From the NCBI RefSeq assembly GCF_032854445.1, contig NC_088302.1, forward strand, positions 37,886,191-37,950,190: a stretch of 64,000 nt of DNA. The letters run 5' to 3'. This document shows, in pieces, positions 1-10,500 of the stretch. The first letter of the stretch is position 1. Each line of letters begins with the position of its first letter. This DNA is from Liolophura sinensis (lineage: Eukaryota; Mollusca; Polyplacophora; Chitonida; Chitonidae). The position numbers and the translations under genes were made by a program. Below the pieces are notes generated by a model. The model searched no databases. It was given only the letters and a program-made list of their open reading frames with translations, and had not been told where the DNA came from.

Positions 1-129
1 CAAACGGCCTGTGGGAATCCAAATAGTAGACCATAACTTGTATAATAAGCTAATAATACATTTCAGATATTTCATCCACATGTTAACTTATTATGTATGT
101 GAAAGCTTTCTTTGTTCGGTTTATTTCAG

Positions 130-1383
130 ACGAGATGCAGTCCGATAGCCAGCACGATAGCCGAGAACTTGAAAGGAAAAACATCAACTCACTCTCACCA
201 GGGGATATCTCCTCCCTGATGACCGCGTTCAGGTCGATGATGGCCGACACCTCAGCAGATGGTTACCAAGCCATAGCCTCTTTCCACGCGATCCCAGCCT
301 TATGTCCTAATCCCACGGCTGCCCAAAGGTATGCTTGCTGTGTCCACGGTATGGCAACTTTCCCTCAGTGGCACAGAATATATGTTGTGCAAGTTGAAGA
401 TGCACTGAGGCGCCAAGGCTCCACTGTTGGCCTACCGTATTGGGACTGGCTAGAACCATTTACTGCTCTTCCTAGTATTTTCACAGACGACGAGTTCACA
501 GACTCTGTTAGCCTGAAGACATTCAAGAACCCACTGAAGAACGTCCATATCGCTTTTGAAGACACACATGTTGAAAGAGATGTTATCGCCGAGAAACTGT
601 ACGAGCAGCCAAAGAATGGCAAACAAACATGGATTTACGAGCAAGTTATGTTGGCTTTGGAGCAGACAAACTACTGTGACTTTGAAGTGCAGTTTGAAAT
701 TGCTCACAATTCCATTCACGCCTGGGTTGGTGGCTCTAAAAAACACTCGCTTGGGCATCTCCATTATGCTTCATACGATCCAATATTCTTTTTCCATCAT
801 TCAAACGTAGATAGGCTCTGGGCTATATGGCAAGAGTTACAGAGATACCGGGGTTTAGGAGGTTCAGACGCCAACTGTGCTCTTGAACTGATGCGGGTAC
901 CTTTGAAGCCATTCAGTTTTGGAGAACCTTGGAATCTCAACCCTCTAACCAAGAAATACTCCAAACCCGCCGATACATTTGACTACAAGAACCATTTCCA
1001 TTATCATTATGAGCATTTAGAAGTTGGCGGATTAAATGTACCAAAGCTGGACAGATACCTGAGAGAAAGACAGGAACACGACAGGGTATTCGCAGGTTTC
1101 CTATTGCATGGCTTTGGCAGTTCAGGTACAGTAAAGTTTAACGTGTGTGATCCCAATGGCAAATGCACAGAAGGCGGTTCCTTCCACGTCTTAGGTGGGT
1201 CCATGGAAATGCCGTGGGCTTTTGACCGTCAGTATCGGTATGACATCACATCGGCCGTGGAAGCTCTGGGTGCAAGAAAGGATGACGCCTTGTCAATCTC
1301 TGTCAGTATCGTGGCTACAAATGGAACAGAAGTACCATCTAGCATCCTAAAAACTCCCAACGTATTCTTCGTACCAGGAAAAG
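130..1383 (+). CDS. Hemocyanin functional unit (probable FU-e), single exon
   Basis: The exon starts with 2 nt completing a GAC codon and ends with 1 nt before gtaagc, covering 417 full codons. A linker rich in charged residues is followed by the CuA site: the first histidine in SFHAIP (codon at 285), the second in CCVHGM (345) and the third in QWHR (372). PYWDW follows. CuB has AHNSIH near 703-720 and FFFHHSN near 790-806. The CxH spacing is that of the Cys-His thioether bridge known in molluscan hemocyanins. An N-glycosylation sequon (NGT) sits in the C-terminal beta domain near 1320. QWHR replaces the HWHR of the other three units, but the ligand histidine itself is kept. Nothing suggests loss of oxygen binding. 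Confidence 0.93.
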
Positions 1384-4300
1384 GTAAGCTCCCTATGTTG
1401 TTTTCTCATCTTGAACAAACTGATAGTTTGCCAGGATACTGAAATGTGTGTAAAATATACGTTGTCAAATGCTCTGTGCTTAATGACCTCTGAATTAACT
1501 GAAAATATATGCCATATGTAATATTCTGTCTTTTCTTAACACAGACACTGTAAGGAATGCTCAGACACCCCCAAATCGAGTTAGGCAGAATATTAACAAC
1601 GTAAATGAACGTGATATACAGAGTATTATGGCGGCCCTCGCTGAGTTGAAGGAAGATGAGTCTGCCGACGGCTTTGCTGCCATAGCTGCCTTCCATGGTT
1701 CACCGGCTAAGTGTGTGAGAGATTCGGGCGAACCTGTAGCTTGCTGTGTTCACGGTATGGCAGCTTTCCCTCACTGGCATAGACTTTACACCGTGCAATT
1801 CGAGGATGCTCTCCGCAGACACGGTTCCAGTGTCGCCTTGCCATACTGGGATTGGACAGTAGATGCCAGTCTCCCAAAGCTTGCTACCAGAGCCGATTAT
1901 TACGACGCGTGGACGGATACAGTTGTGGAAAACCCATTTCTGAGAGGTCGCATCGAGCACGAAGACACATACACGGCCAGAAACGTACAGCCAGAGCTTA
2001 CAGAAGTTGGTCCAGACGGCAAAAATGCTTTGTACGAGAGCATGTTATTAGCGTTTGAGCAGGAAGACTACTGCGATTTTGAAGTTCAGTTTGAAGTCAG
2101 TCATAATGCAATCCATTACTTGGTCGGCGGTCGACATGAGTATGCTCTTTCATCTTTGTCCTATACATCGTACGACCCAATCTTCTTCCTTCATCACTCC
2201 CAAGTAGATAGATTGTGGGCCATTTGGCAAGCCTTACAGAAGCATAGGAAACGGCCATACCTCAAAGCTTACTGCGCTGCTGCACAGATGACTATGCCGA
2301 TGAAACCGTTTAAATTTAACGAGACGTTCAACATGAACTCCGTGACACGCTCTCACGCCAGGCCCGATAGCGTCTTCAACTATGAAAACCTGGGCTATAC
2401 CTACGATGATTTGAAATTTGATGGACACAGTATTGAAGAGTTATCTGAAATAGTTGAAAGACAAACGCAGAGCGATCGAGTGTTTGCCAACTTCCTCCTC
2501 CATGGTATTGGTACATCCGCTGATGTAAAATTTTCCGTTTGTAAGACGGACAACACATGTGAGCGTGCTGGACTTTTCTTCATTCTAGGCAGCGATCTTG
2601 AGATGCCTTGGGCCTTCGACAGAACCTTTAAATACGACATCACCAAAGCACTGCAGAAACTAGGCGTGAGTTTGTCCGATGACCTATACCACTTGAAGGT
2701 AACCATTGTGGCTGTGAACGGAACAACTCTGTCCAACGATGTTATCCCGGCGCCCACCTTGACTTTCGTTCCAGCTTCCCGTAAGTGACTTTTCGGAAAC
2801 TTTAAGCTATATTTCTTGTTAACTTTTGCTATAACAGTGATTTGGAGTTTAAAATATAGGCATGCTATTTGAAATATTGGTTGTACTTCTTAATTACACT
2901 GTAGTATTATAAAATATCATGAAAAACCATACCTGGATTATAGATCAGATGTATTTTCCTTCGTGACACGTGTTTTCGTATATTTCCTTGCACAGGTTCT
3001 GGAAGACAGGCAGAAGCCGATCATGCAGCTGCCCCAGGTATTAGGAAGAATGTGAAGGACCTGTCTTCTTCAGAAATGGAAAACCTCCGAGAAGCTATGC
3101 GACAAGTACAGCAGGACCCTTCTTCACGCGGTTACCAAGCCATTGCAGCATACCATGGTCTGCCCGCCAAATGTAAGAACGGCAATGGCCAAAAAATGGC
3201 TTGCTGTCTCCATGGAATGGCTAATTTCCCTCACTGGCATCGACTGTACACTAAGCAAATGGAAGATGCTCTGGCGGAGAAGGGAGCCCGACTGGGAATG
3301 CCGTATTGGGACTGGACAATGCCATTCACAAGCTTACCCCACCTCGTCACCGAAACTGAGAACAACCCCTTCAACAAAGTGAAAATAGTGTTCAAGAATA
3401 AGTATACCACCAGAGACCCTGTCCCCAACCTCTTTAGGGACCCTGAGTACGGAGAAAAATCCTTCTTCTATCGCCAAGTCCTCTTTGCCTTAGAGCAGAC
3501 AGATTACTGTGACTTTGAAATTCAGTTCGAAGTAAGCCACAACGCTATTCACTCTTGGGTGGGAGGTTCTTCCCCATACTCCATGTCAACTCTTCACTAC
3601 ACGTCATACGACCCACTTTTCTTCCTCCATCACTCCAACACGGACAGGATCTGGGCTATCTGGCAGGCCCTTCAGAAATACCGTGGTCTCCCGTACAAAT
3701 ACGCTAACTGTGCCATACCTCTACTCAGAAAACCCATGAGACCATTCAGTGATGACGACAACTGGAATGCAATTACCAGAACAAACTCTAGACCCATCGA
3801 CGTATTTGACTATCAGCGATTGGGCTACCAGTACGACCATCTGAGGTTCGACGGTTTAGACATACCACAGCTGGAGGTTCTACTGAACGAAAACAGACAG
3901 AAAGACAGAGTCTTTGCCGGCTTCCTTCTCAGCGGTTTCCAGGCATCTGCCGATGTAAGGTTTGATGTGTGTCTGGCGAGCGGGGAATGCAAATTTGCGG
4001 GTACTTTTGCTGTGCTCGGTGGAACAAAAGAAATGCCCTGGGCATTTGATAGATTGTTCAAATACGAAATTACAGAGGCTCTATCAGCTCTACGCGCAGA
4101 CCATCACAGTGTCTTCACGGTTGAGACAACGATTATTGCTACCAACAAAACTAAACTTGCAAGTAATCTGATCCCACGACCGACTGTCATCTATGAACCC
4201 GGAAAAGGTACGTATTATCCCCTTCACCATTAAGATTACCTAATAAGCCATGATAGGATGAATTAAATCTACATAATGCCATTTTACTCAGAAATCAGTC

Positions 4301-6050
4301 TAAATGAACAGCCAGTGAAGAAAATTTCTGACGGCGTCAATTTCCTGAATTTTTATTTGAAGACAATAGATAATAAGGGTGTAATGAAACAAATGGTTTC
4401 ATTTATCCTGTATGATTTGTAGTATATAAAGCATCGAGTAAACCGAAACCTTTCATGTAAATGTATCAGGTAGGAATTAACTTCTGGGTTCCAATGGTAA
4501 TATTTTACTTCTACCCAATAACAGCCTCTACTTCAACAAAACGCGTGACCCAACCCAAGAGGACTGCACTTCTTAGGAAGGGACTCAACACCCTTACATT
4601 AGATGAGGCGAAAAATCTGCGGGAAGCTATGTTCAAAATGATGAACGACGAAGGTCCGAATGGATTTGAGGCCATTGCAACATTCCACGGGGCCCCAGGC
4701 AAGTGCCCAGAGGGCGCAACAGAGAACACGTTTTCCTGTTGTATTCACGGAATGCCAATGTTCCCACACTGGCACAGACTGTTCGTTCTACAAGCTGAGA
4801 AGTCATTACAGGATCACGGGGCTACTGTAGGTATACCTTACTGGGACTGGACACGGTCGATGAAGGCTTTACCAAACTTTGTTAGTCAGGCAGAGAACAA
4901 TCCTTGGCATCGTGGATACATTCGTTTTGAGGGTAAATACACCACTCGAACTGTTGATCCACGCCTGTTTGATCCACCACAAGTGTCTGGGCGAAACTTC
5001 CTTCATCATAATGTACTCCTGTCTCTGGAAGAGGATGACTACTGTGATTTTGAGGTGCAGTTCGAAATCTTCCACAACACGATCCACGCCTGGGTGGGAG
5101 GAGCCGATCCACGCTCCTTGTCCACCCTGGAGTACTCAGCCTTCGATCCCCTCTTCCTCATACATCATTCTAACATGGACAGGCTCTGGATCATCTGGCA
5201 GGAATTACAAAAACTGCGAGGAAAGCCATACAACTCAGCACCGTGCGCTGGAAGAAAGATGTCCCTTCCTATGCAACCATTCCATTTCGATAGCCTGAAT
5301 CACAACACCCTGACCAAAGAGAACAGCAGGGCCATCAATGCTTTCGACCACCATGCTTTCGGCTATGAATATGATAGCCTTGATCTCAACGACCTTGGCG
5401 TTAATCAGCTTCTTGCATATATCAAGGAAATTAAGCAACACGATCGCTTTTTCGTCGGCTTCAATACCCACGGATTTTCCGCGTCTGCCAACGTTGACTT
5501 CTTCATCTGCCGAAGAAACGACAACGAATGTAACAACTATGCTGGCTCGTTCTCCGTACTTGGCGGACCTACAGAAATGCCCTGGGCCTTCGAAAGACCA
5601 TTCAAATACGAAGTCACAGAACTGTTCAACAAGCTTGGCTACAAATACACTGACGACATCAAAGTCAGAACAGAGGTCAAGGCAACAAATGGCAGTGCCC
5701 TAAACATCGAGTTTCCTCTGCCTGTTATTGTATACCGTCCGCCTATATCTGAAAATGACGTATATGTAATATCCATCGGGCAAGGCAGAACACCGGCCCA
5801 CAAGATCGTGGCCAAGAGGGGAACAAGGTTCATCGTCAATCCATTTGACGCAGAGTCTGAAGGAAAGCGCTACATCATGGATCTAAGCAGCTACACTCCA
5901 TTCTACAGATGTGATGTCCCTGAGTTCGGTTTCCAAAAGTACAACTTCAACCAGGAATATACTTTGGCTCCCGGAACATACTATTTCACTACGGCCGATT
6001 CCGAAACATGCAAGCAAGGGGCTAAATTCATCTTGGAAATTGCTGAATAA
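130..6050 (+). CDS. Hemocyanin, last four functional units (3' part of gene)
   Basis: This is the 3' part of a molluscan hemocyanin, the extracellular di-copper oxygen carrier of hemolymph. Seen: four homologous ~400-aa units on four exons, 130-1383, 1545-2780, 2996-4207 and 4525-6050. Each intron lies between units, is phase 1 and has GT-AG ends (donors gtaagc, gtaagt, gtacgt). The joins give codons GAC, CGT and GCC, and the frame is open to TAA at 6048-6050. Every unit keeps six copper histidines: F/Y-H, CxH and WHR for CuA; HNxIH (two histidines) and FHH/IHH for CuB. Known: gastropod-type hemocyanins have eight units, a to h, and h has a C-terminal extension. Inference: these are units e, f, g and h, and the first half lies left of the window. 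Bases 1-129 are intron ending in a clean acceptor (ttatttcag). The exact unit letters are inferred from order only. Confidence 0.95.
1545..2780 (+). CDS. Hemocyanin functional unit (probable FU-f), single exon
   Basis: The exon is 2 + 411 codons + 1 nt. Its first 27 codons upstream of the ATG-like position 1628 are a linker (DTVRNAQTPPNRV...) read in frame across the splice. CuA: AFHGSP, CCVHGMAAF, HWHR. CuB: SHNAIH and FFLHHSQ. Sequons are NET in the KFNETF segment near 2318 and NGT near 2718. It is separated from its neighbours by introns of 161 and 215 bp. Donor gtaagt and acceptor cttaacacag are strong. The methionine at 1628 is internal and not a translation start. Confidence 0.93.
2996..4207 (+). 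CDS. Hemocyanin functional unit (probable FU-g), single exon
   Basis: The exon is 2 + 403 codons + 1 nt. The linker (SGRQAEADHAAAPG...) is followed by CuA residues YHGLP, CCLHGMANF and HWHR, and by CuB residues SHNAIH and FFLHHSN. It ends in the GKG linker motif used also by the first unit. The sequon NKT near 4146 occupies the same C-terminal position as the NGT/NGS sequons of the other units. The following intron is 317 bp, the longest of the linker introns. Confidence 0.93.
4525..6050 (+). CDS. Hemocyanin terminal functional unit FU-h with C-terminal extension
   Basis: The exon has 507 codons after the 2-nt split codon and then TAA. CuA: TFHGAP, CCIHGMPMF, HWHR. CuB: FHNTIH and FLIHHSN. 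After the usual end of a unit (VIVYRPP, near 5740) about 100 further residues follow, with beta-strand-like composition and two cysteines (YRCDVPEF and SETCKQG). Known: FU-h of gastropod-type hemocyanins carries an extension with a cupredoxin-like fold used in subunit assembly; a match is inferred from length and position. Sequon NGS lies near 5690. Upstream in-frame codons from 4461 are intron: the acceptor aataacag at 4517-4524 and phase fit the preceding exon. Confidence 0.93.
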
Positions 6051-6790
6051 TACCTGAGTTAGAGTAAGTATATTATACTCCATGTAAGATACCCTAATAC
6101 GTCAGTGTCAGCATATGGAACCATTTAAGAGAAAGGTATCGCATGCTGGGTGGTGAAGGAAAGTTCAGAAAGCTATAAATAGAGATGATACATATATAGG
6201 CCCCGGTAGGCATTCTGAACGTCGACATTTTTCGAAGCCAAAGAAATGCAAGCGTAATAGACAGGGAATATAATTAAGTCGTGCGCTTCCATTTCCAAAG
6301 AATTTGCAGGAGTATAGAGCCGAAGAAAAAAGTCAGTGTAACCTTTTCCTTCTACATGGCATAATTATCTCCCATAGAGACGATTATTTTTGCGTATATA
6401 GGCTAACATAGCCTTACTGTAAGCTACATTATCCCTTTCACATTGTTTCGCTTCCTCTTGCAGACTGATGGATTTGCTCAAGATGTGCTACTGTTTGACA
6501 GAAGTAGGGGAATGAATGACTGATCCAAAAAAAAAGATACAGAGGGATGGTTCACAAATCTCAACGTGTCTTCGTCTAGATGTACAGCGTGTAAATCATC
6601 CACAATAGTATCCGGTGGTGAAACACAAACTTTGGCCTCAGGTGTAAACATTCCAGAATTTTATTACACTATTTTGAACAGTATTGATTTCCAATTTTAA
6701 AATGTTTACAAAGTTGTCGCTCACCTCTTAAAAGCTGTGCCGGAAACCAGTTATTTCAGTTTCCACGATGTTCTCGGTTTAATAAAATAA
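6051..6790 (+). other. Probable hemocyanin 3' UTR with poly(A) signal
   Basis: No ORF of note follows the TAA at 6050. The first canonical AATAAA on the coding strand that I see is at 6781-6786, in a very AT-rich stretch. A TATAAATAG string at 6174-6182 looks like a TATA box but nothing downstream supports a promoter. The length (~740 nt) is plausible for a 3' UTR, but transcript data would be needed to place the end. Confidence 0.5.
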
Positions 6791-7046
6791 TTTAACATAG
6801 TTATGTGTTCAGTTTATCGATACCGCCTTTGCACTGAAGAAACATGAGGCATATAGGCCTATATCAACATCAAAATAACCAGTGAGAGCATGAGCTCAGT
6901 ATTGAAACTTTGATGGTTCGGGCGCGGATTTAATTCAAAAAGTGCGTGAAGTCCGTTAAGACAGTTTTCAACTACCTTAACAATGGGGGATTGATCGGTT
7001 TGCTTTTAATTGTATGAGGGCTGTGACGTCATGGTGGAAACCACAG

Positions 7047-7195
7047 AATCTGGGCCCACTTTTACAAAACTTTGTGAAGCAATTTTTCGTAACTTTTCTC
7101 GCAAATGACGTCGCCTTATGGCACTCTAACATAGACGTCTTTTACGTTACGAGAAATATGACGAGGAAAATAAGTTTTGTGAAAGTGGGCTCAGA
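7047..7195. repeat. Small MITE-like element with GGGCCCAC terminal inverted repeats
   Basis: The left end reads ctgggcccacttttacaaaa and the right end reads ttttgtgaaagtgggctcag, an imperfect terminal inverted repeat of ~20 bp around an AT-rich core. No coding capacity. Related ends occur at 9231-9368 and 39296-39425, so this is a dispersed family. Confidence 0.6.
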
Positions 7196-9230
7196 GTGAT
7201 TGGTGTCTTCGGCATTGTGTTTCAGCTAAGCAGCACTAGAAATAGTGCAAATTCTGGGCGACCTTGTATTGCAACTGACTGATGCCTTCAGCATGGTGTT
7301 CCAGTTAAGCTGCAGTATAAACGTTTGTTTATTTTCCTAACTGACATTTATCACCGTTCTGAACTGCATATGATTTTACTTATAAAACGATGACATTTTA
7401 GGGTTGACTGATTTTTGTTTAACGCCGTGTTCAAAAAAGTTTCATTTATATGACACAGGTAAAGGTTATATAGGGTGGGGGGAAAACGATTTCAAGGTTA
7501 AGGAAACCTAAATAGCAATATGTTGGTAAAGGTAGGGATCGTTTCGCATGCTAGATATGTACATGATTATATCCCAATTCCAAAACAAACAGACAAATTC
7601 AAGTGTGTCATCCAAAAGAAATACTGACTGCTTGGGCCTTAGGAGGACCCTCACCCCGCCACCTCACGAACATGGCTGAGCATTTGTCCTTTCGGACACA
7701 CTGTGCATATTAATAAATAAAAAAAAACATACGTTTCTTGCATCCTCTAAGCGTATCACGCATCTTAAAAGGGAGCATGTCAAAACTTTGACCTACACAC
7801 AGGACAACGGACTTACACACTCGGTTAAACAGAATCATTTTTCTGAACATTAAAGAAAACAAGACAAGAGAATCAGTTTTACACAATCAGTTTATATACA
7901 GTATTGACAGGAGCCAGCCTCATCTGATGAAGGGCGAGCGGAAAGTCGTTGAGGGAAAATGGGACAGCTTAACATTCTCAACGCAGAATTTACGGTTAGG
8001 TCCAAACTTATTAACTTTGGATACATATGAATACGCTTCAAAGTTAGTAACCTCACGATTAAACACTGCACCTACATTTCCATATCAACACTTCACTCCA
8101 AATATGTCTATAGGACCTATGATTTCGCTTAGCTTAGAATATGACGTCACCAATATTTAAAACCACCCAGACATGCGCAGTCCCAATGTCTTGGCAATTA
8201 ATGTGTATATACTAAAGCACGACAATCAGTCTATATACAAATGTACTTTATACACAAAATATCCATCTGTATCTATACACACTTAGATACTATACCATTC
8301 AGCGCTATAAGAGGCCTGATGACTTCTGTTTTATCGTACAGTATTATATATACATGTATACTGACGTCTGCTGACATGAGGCATTCTTAACATCACGAGC
8401 GCAAAACTGCCATTACAATGTAATATCTGTATGGTGCTGATTGCCAAAGTATTTGGGTGTTTATGTTCAGCAGATGTTACACTGGATTTGTATCAGAGCA
8501 TCACATAGCTGAAATGTACTCCGTAATAGAAGCGTGACCTGGAGTCACCGTACTGTCAACCTGGCTCAAAAATATGTCCAAGCATAATAATATCTGAACA
8601 AATACGAAAACCAATGGGGATATTCAGCTGTACACGAGGAGAATCCAACATGACGTCTTTTTGTTACCTTTTCAACAAAGCGAGCCAACTAAATACAGAC
8701 AGGTATGCCAAGCGCATACTAACGGTTACACGAAGACAGGAGACAAGCATTGCCATGGTGCTGGTGTCAATATTTACTACAGCAACAAGTGAGAGCGATC
8801 TACCACGTTCTAAGACTACATTCTGTACAGTCCAACTCAGAGCAACCATCTTCTCGCTAAAGCTGAGGAACAAGATCAGTAAAACCAATGCAATTTCACA
8901 TAGGCATCATGCGTAAGTGTTCAGCTGAGTAGCATGCCAATTAAATGTCTATCTGCACAAAATAAACACGCCTATTAAAAGTTGTCTGCGGCCATCCATG
9001 AATAAGCATGAAATACGACACAGGCACTCAAAAGATGTAGGACTATGGGTCTTCTCGTCAAACGGATAGCAATCCCAAATTATACCAGCAGTAACAATGT
9101 TCCTCTTCAAATAACAGGGAACAACTTTCTCTACATGAAACGCCACCTTTTATTGAGACAAGCATCTTTGGGCCTAGCTTGTGTTACAGTACATGTATAT
9201 TCATACAACATCTATGTGTGTAATTATCTG

Positions 9231-9368
9231 GGCCCAGTTTATCAAAAGCGTAGTAGCAGTTAAACTCAGTATTCACTTTAGTCTGGACATAAGTCGCACT
9301 AATTTTGTATTAGGTCAAGGCTGATTTTAAGATTTAAACCTGGCCTAACTTTTAATACACTTTTGAAC
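9231..9368. repeat. MITE-like element related to the 7.0-kb copy
   Basis: It begins tgggcccagtttatcaaaag and ends in the imperfect inverted complement acttttgaac...ctggaccca. Length (~138 bp) and ends match the 7047-7195 family; the core is diverged. Confidence 0.5.
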
Positions 9369-10296
9369 AACCAGCTCCTGGACCCAATACACAGCCAGCA
9401 GCTCTAGCAGGTATGGTAGTTCTACAACATTTATACTTTTGTTACCTTATTCAAGTTACTGAAACATTTTTAAGATGCAGGTAGGCTCTGTTAAATAAAG
9501 CTGAAAACCTGATTTAACTAAACATTAAAATATTTCACAAAATGACAAAAAAATACATACATATAAAGTTGTCTGAAAATGACAATGAAATGCCTGCACA
9601 TCACAATTATAATATGCTATCTCACTATATGCAAGAAAGCATCTTCTAAATAAATGTATGTATGACGTTAATAACAAAAAAATGATTTGAAACAGAACTA
9701 AATGAGCAGAAGAAATAAGACATTTATCACTATACTCAAGCAACTTTCTACATGGGCGGATACAGTCGAGTTTGATTAAATTACCAAAAATAAAAAAAAT
9801 GGATGTGCCAGTGATAGATAGATAGATATGGATAAACTTCATGATTTCCTTGTGAGTTTTACTGACCTCAGGTGCATCAAGATCTACTTATGGATAATAT
9901 TGGTGAGAAAGCATTACAAGCAATCTGGGGAAAAATTAAATTTCTTTGATTGATGTTTTATTACCCCATACTGAGGAAATTTTCACTTTTACCCTGGGTG
10001 TCACATTTATGGAGAGAGGGATGAGAAATCATTTCTCTGCCACGTGTCTGACAAGTACCAGGTATACACCTTTCATTATCATGATGTATGTTATCAAATT
10101 CTTGCACATTTCTAACTAGACTTACAACACATACGTCAACATTAGCATATAGTCCTTCCCAAGACTATTCGATTTTTCTTTGTTCAACGATGTTTAAATC
10201 ATTTTTTACAAGCCATACATTTGGTGCCTATACCAGTTTTTAACATCATGATCTCAGTTTATTATTTCTCTTTGAACTAGCAGTATATAGTATATA

Positions 10297-10500
10297 TTGT
10301 AATTCTTCAACCTTTTTACATGTTTGCAAAATGTTTAATCCAGCAAATTTTGAGGCCATTAGCCTGTGCAGACTGATAACATTTTACCTTTGGTGACACC
10401 TGAAATTGGCCAATGCAGTTTTGTCTCCAAAATCAAATTAAAAAGGTACAAAAATGACACAGGTATATGGTTGTGTTTGACAGACTCTAAATTGATTAGC
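10297..10500. repeat. MITE-like dispersed repeat (family B, copy 1)
   Basis: It starts tgtaattcttcaaccttttt and continues with a ~170-bp core similar to 18796-18981 and 53517-53724. The three copies share the order of blocks catgtttgcaa, tgtgcagactgataa and ttgtctccaaaatcaa. The right terminal repeat is not clear in this copy. Confidence 0.5.

Noticed and set aside
6174-6182. TATAAATAG as a promoter
   Set aside because: It lies just behind the hemocyanin stop codon and no exon follows downstream on the plus strand.
8614-8916. 100-codon ORF in the gene-poor interval
   Set aside because: No motif, no family resemblance, no splice context; it overlaps an antisense ORF of similar size.
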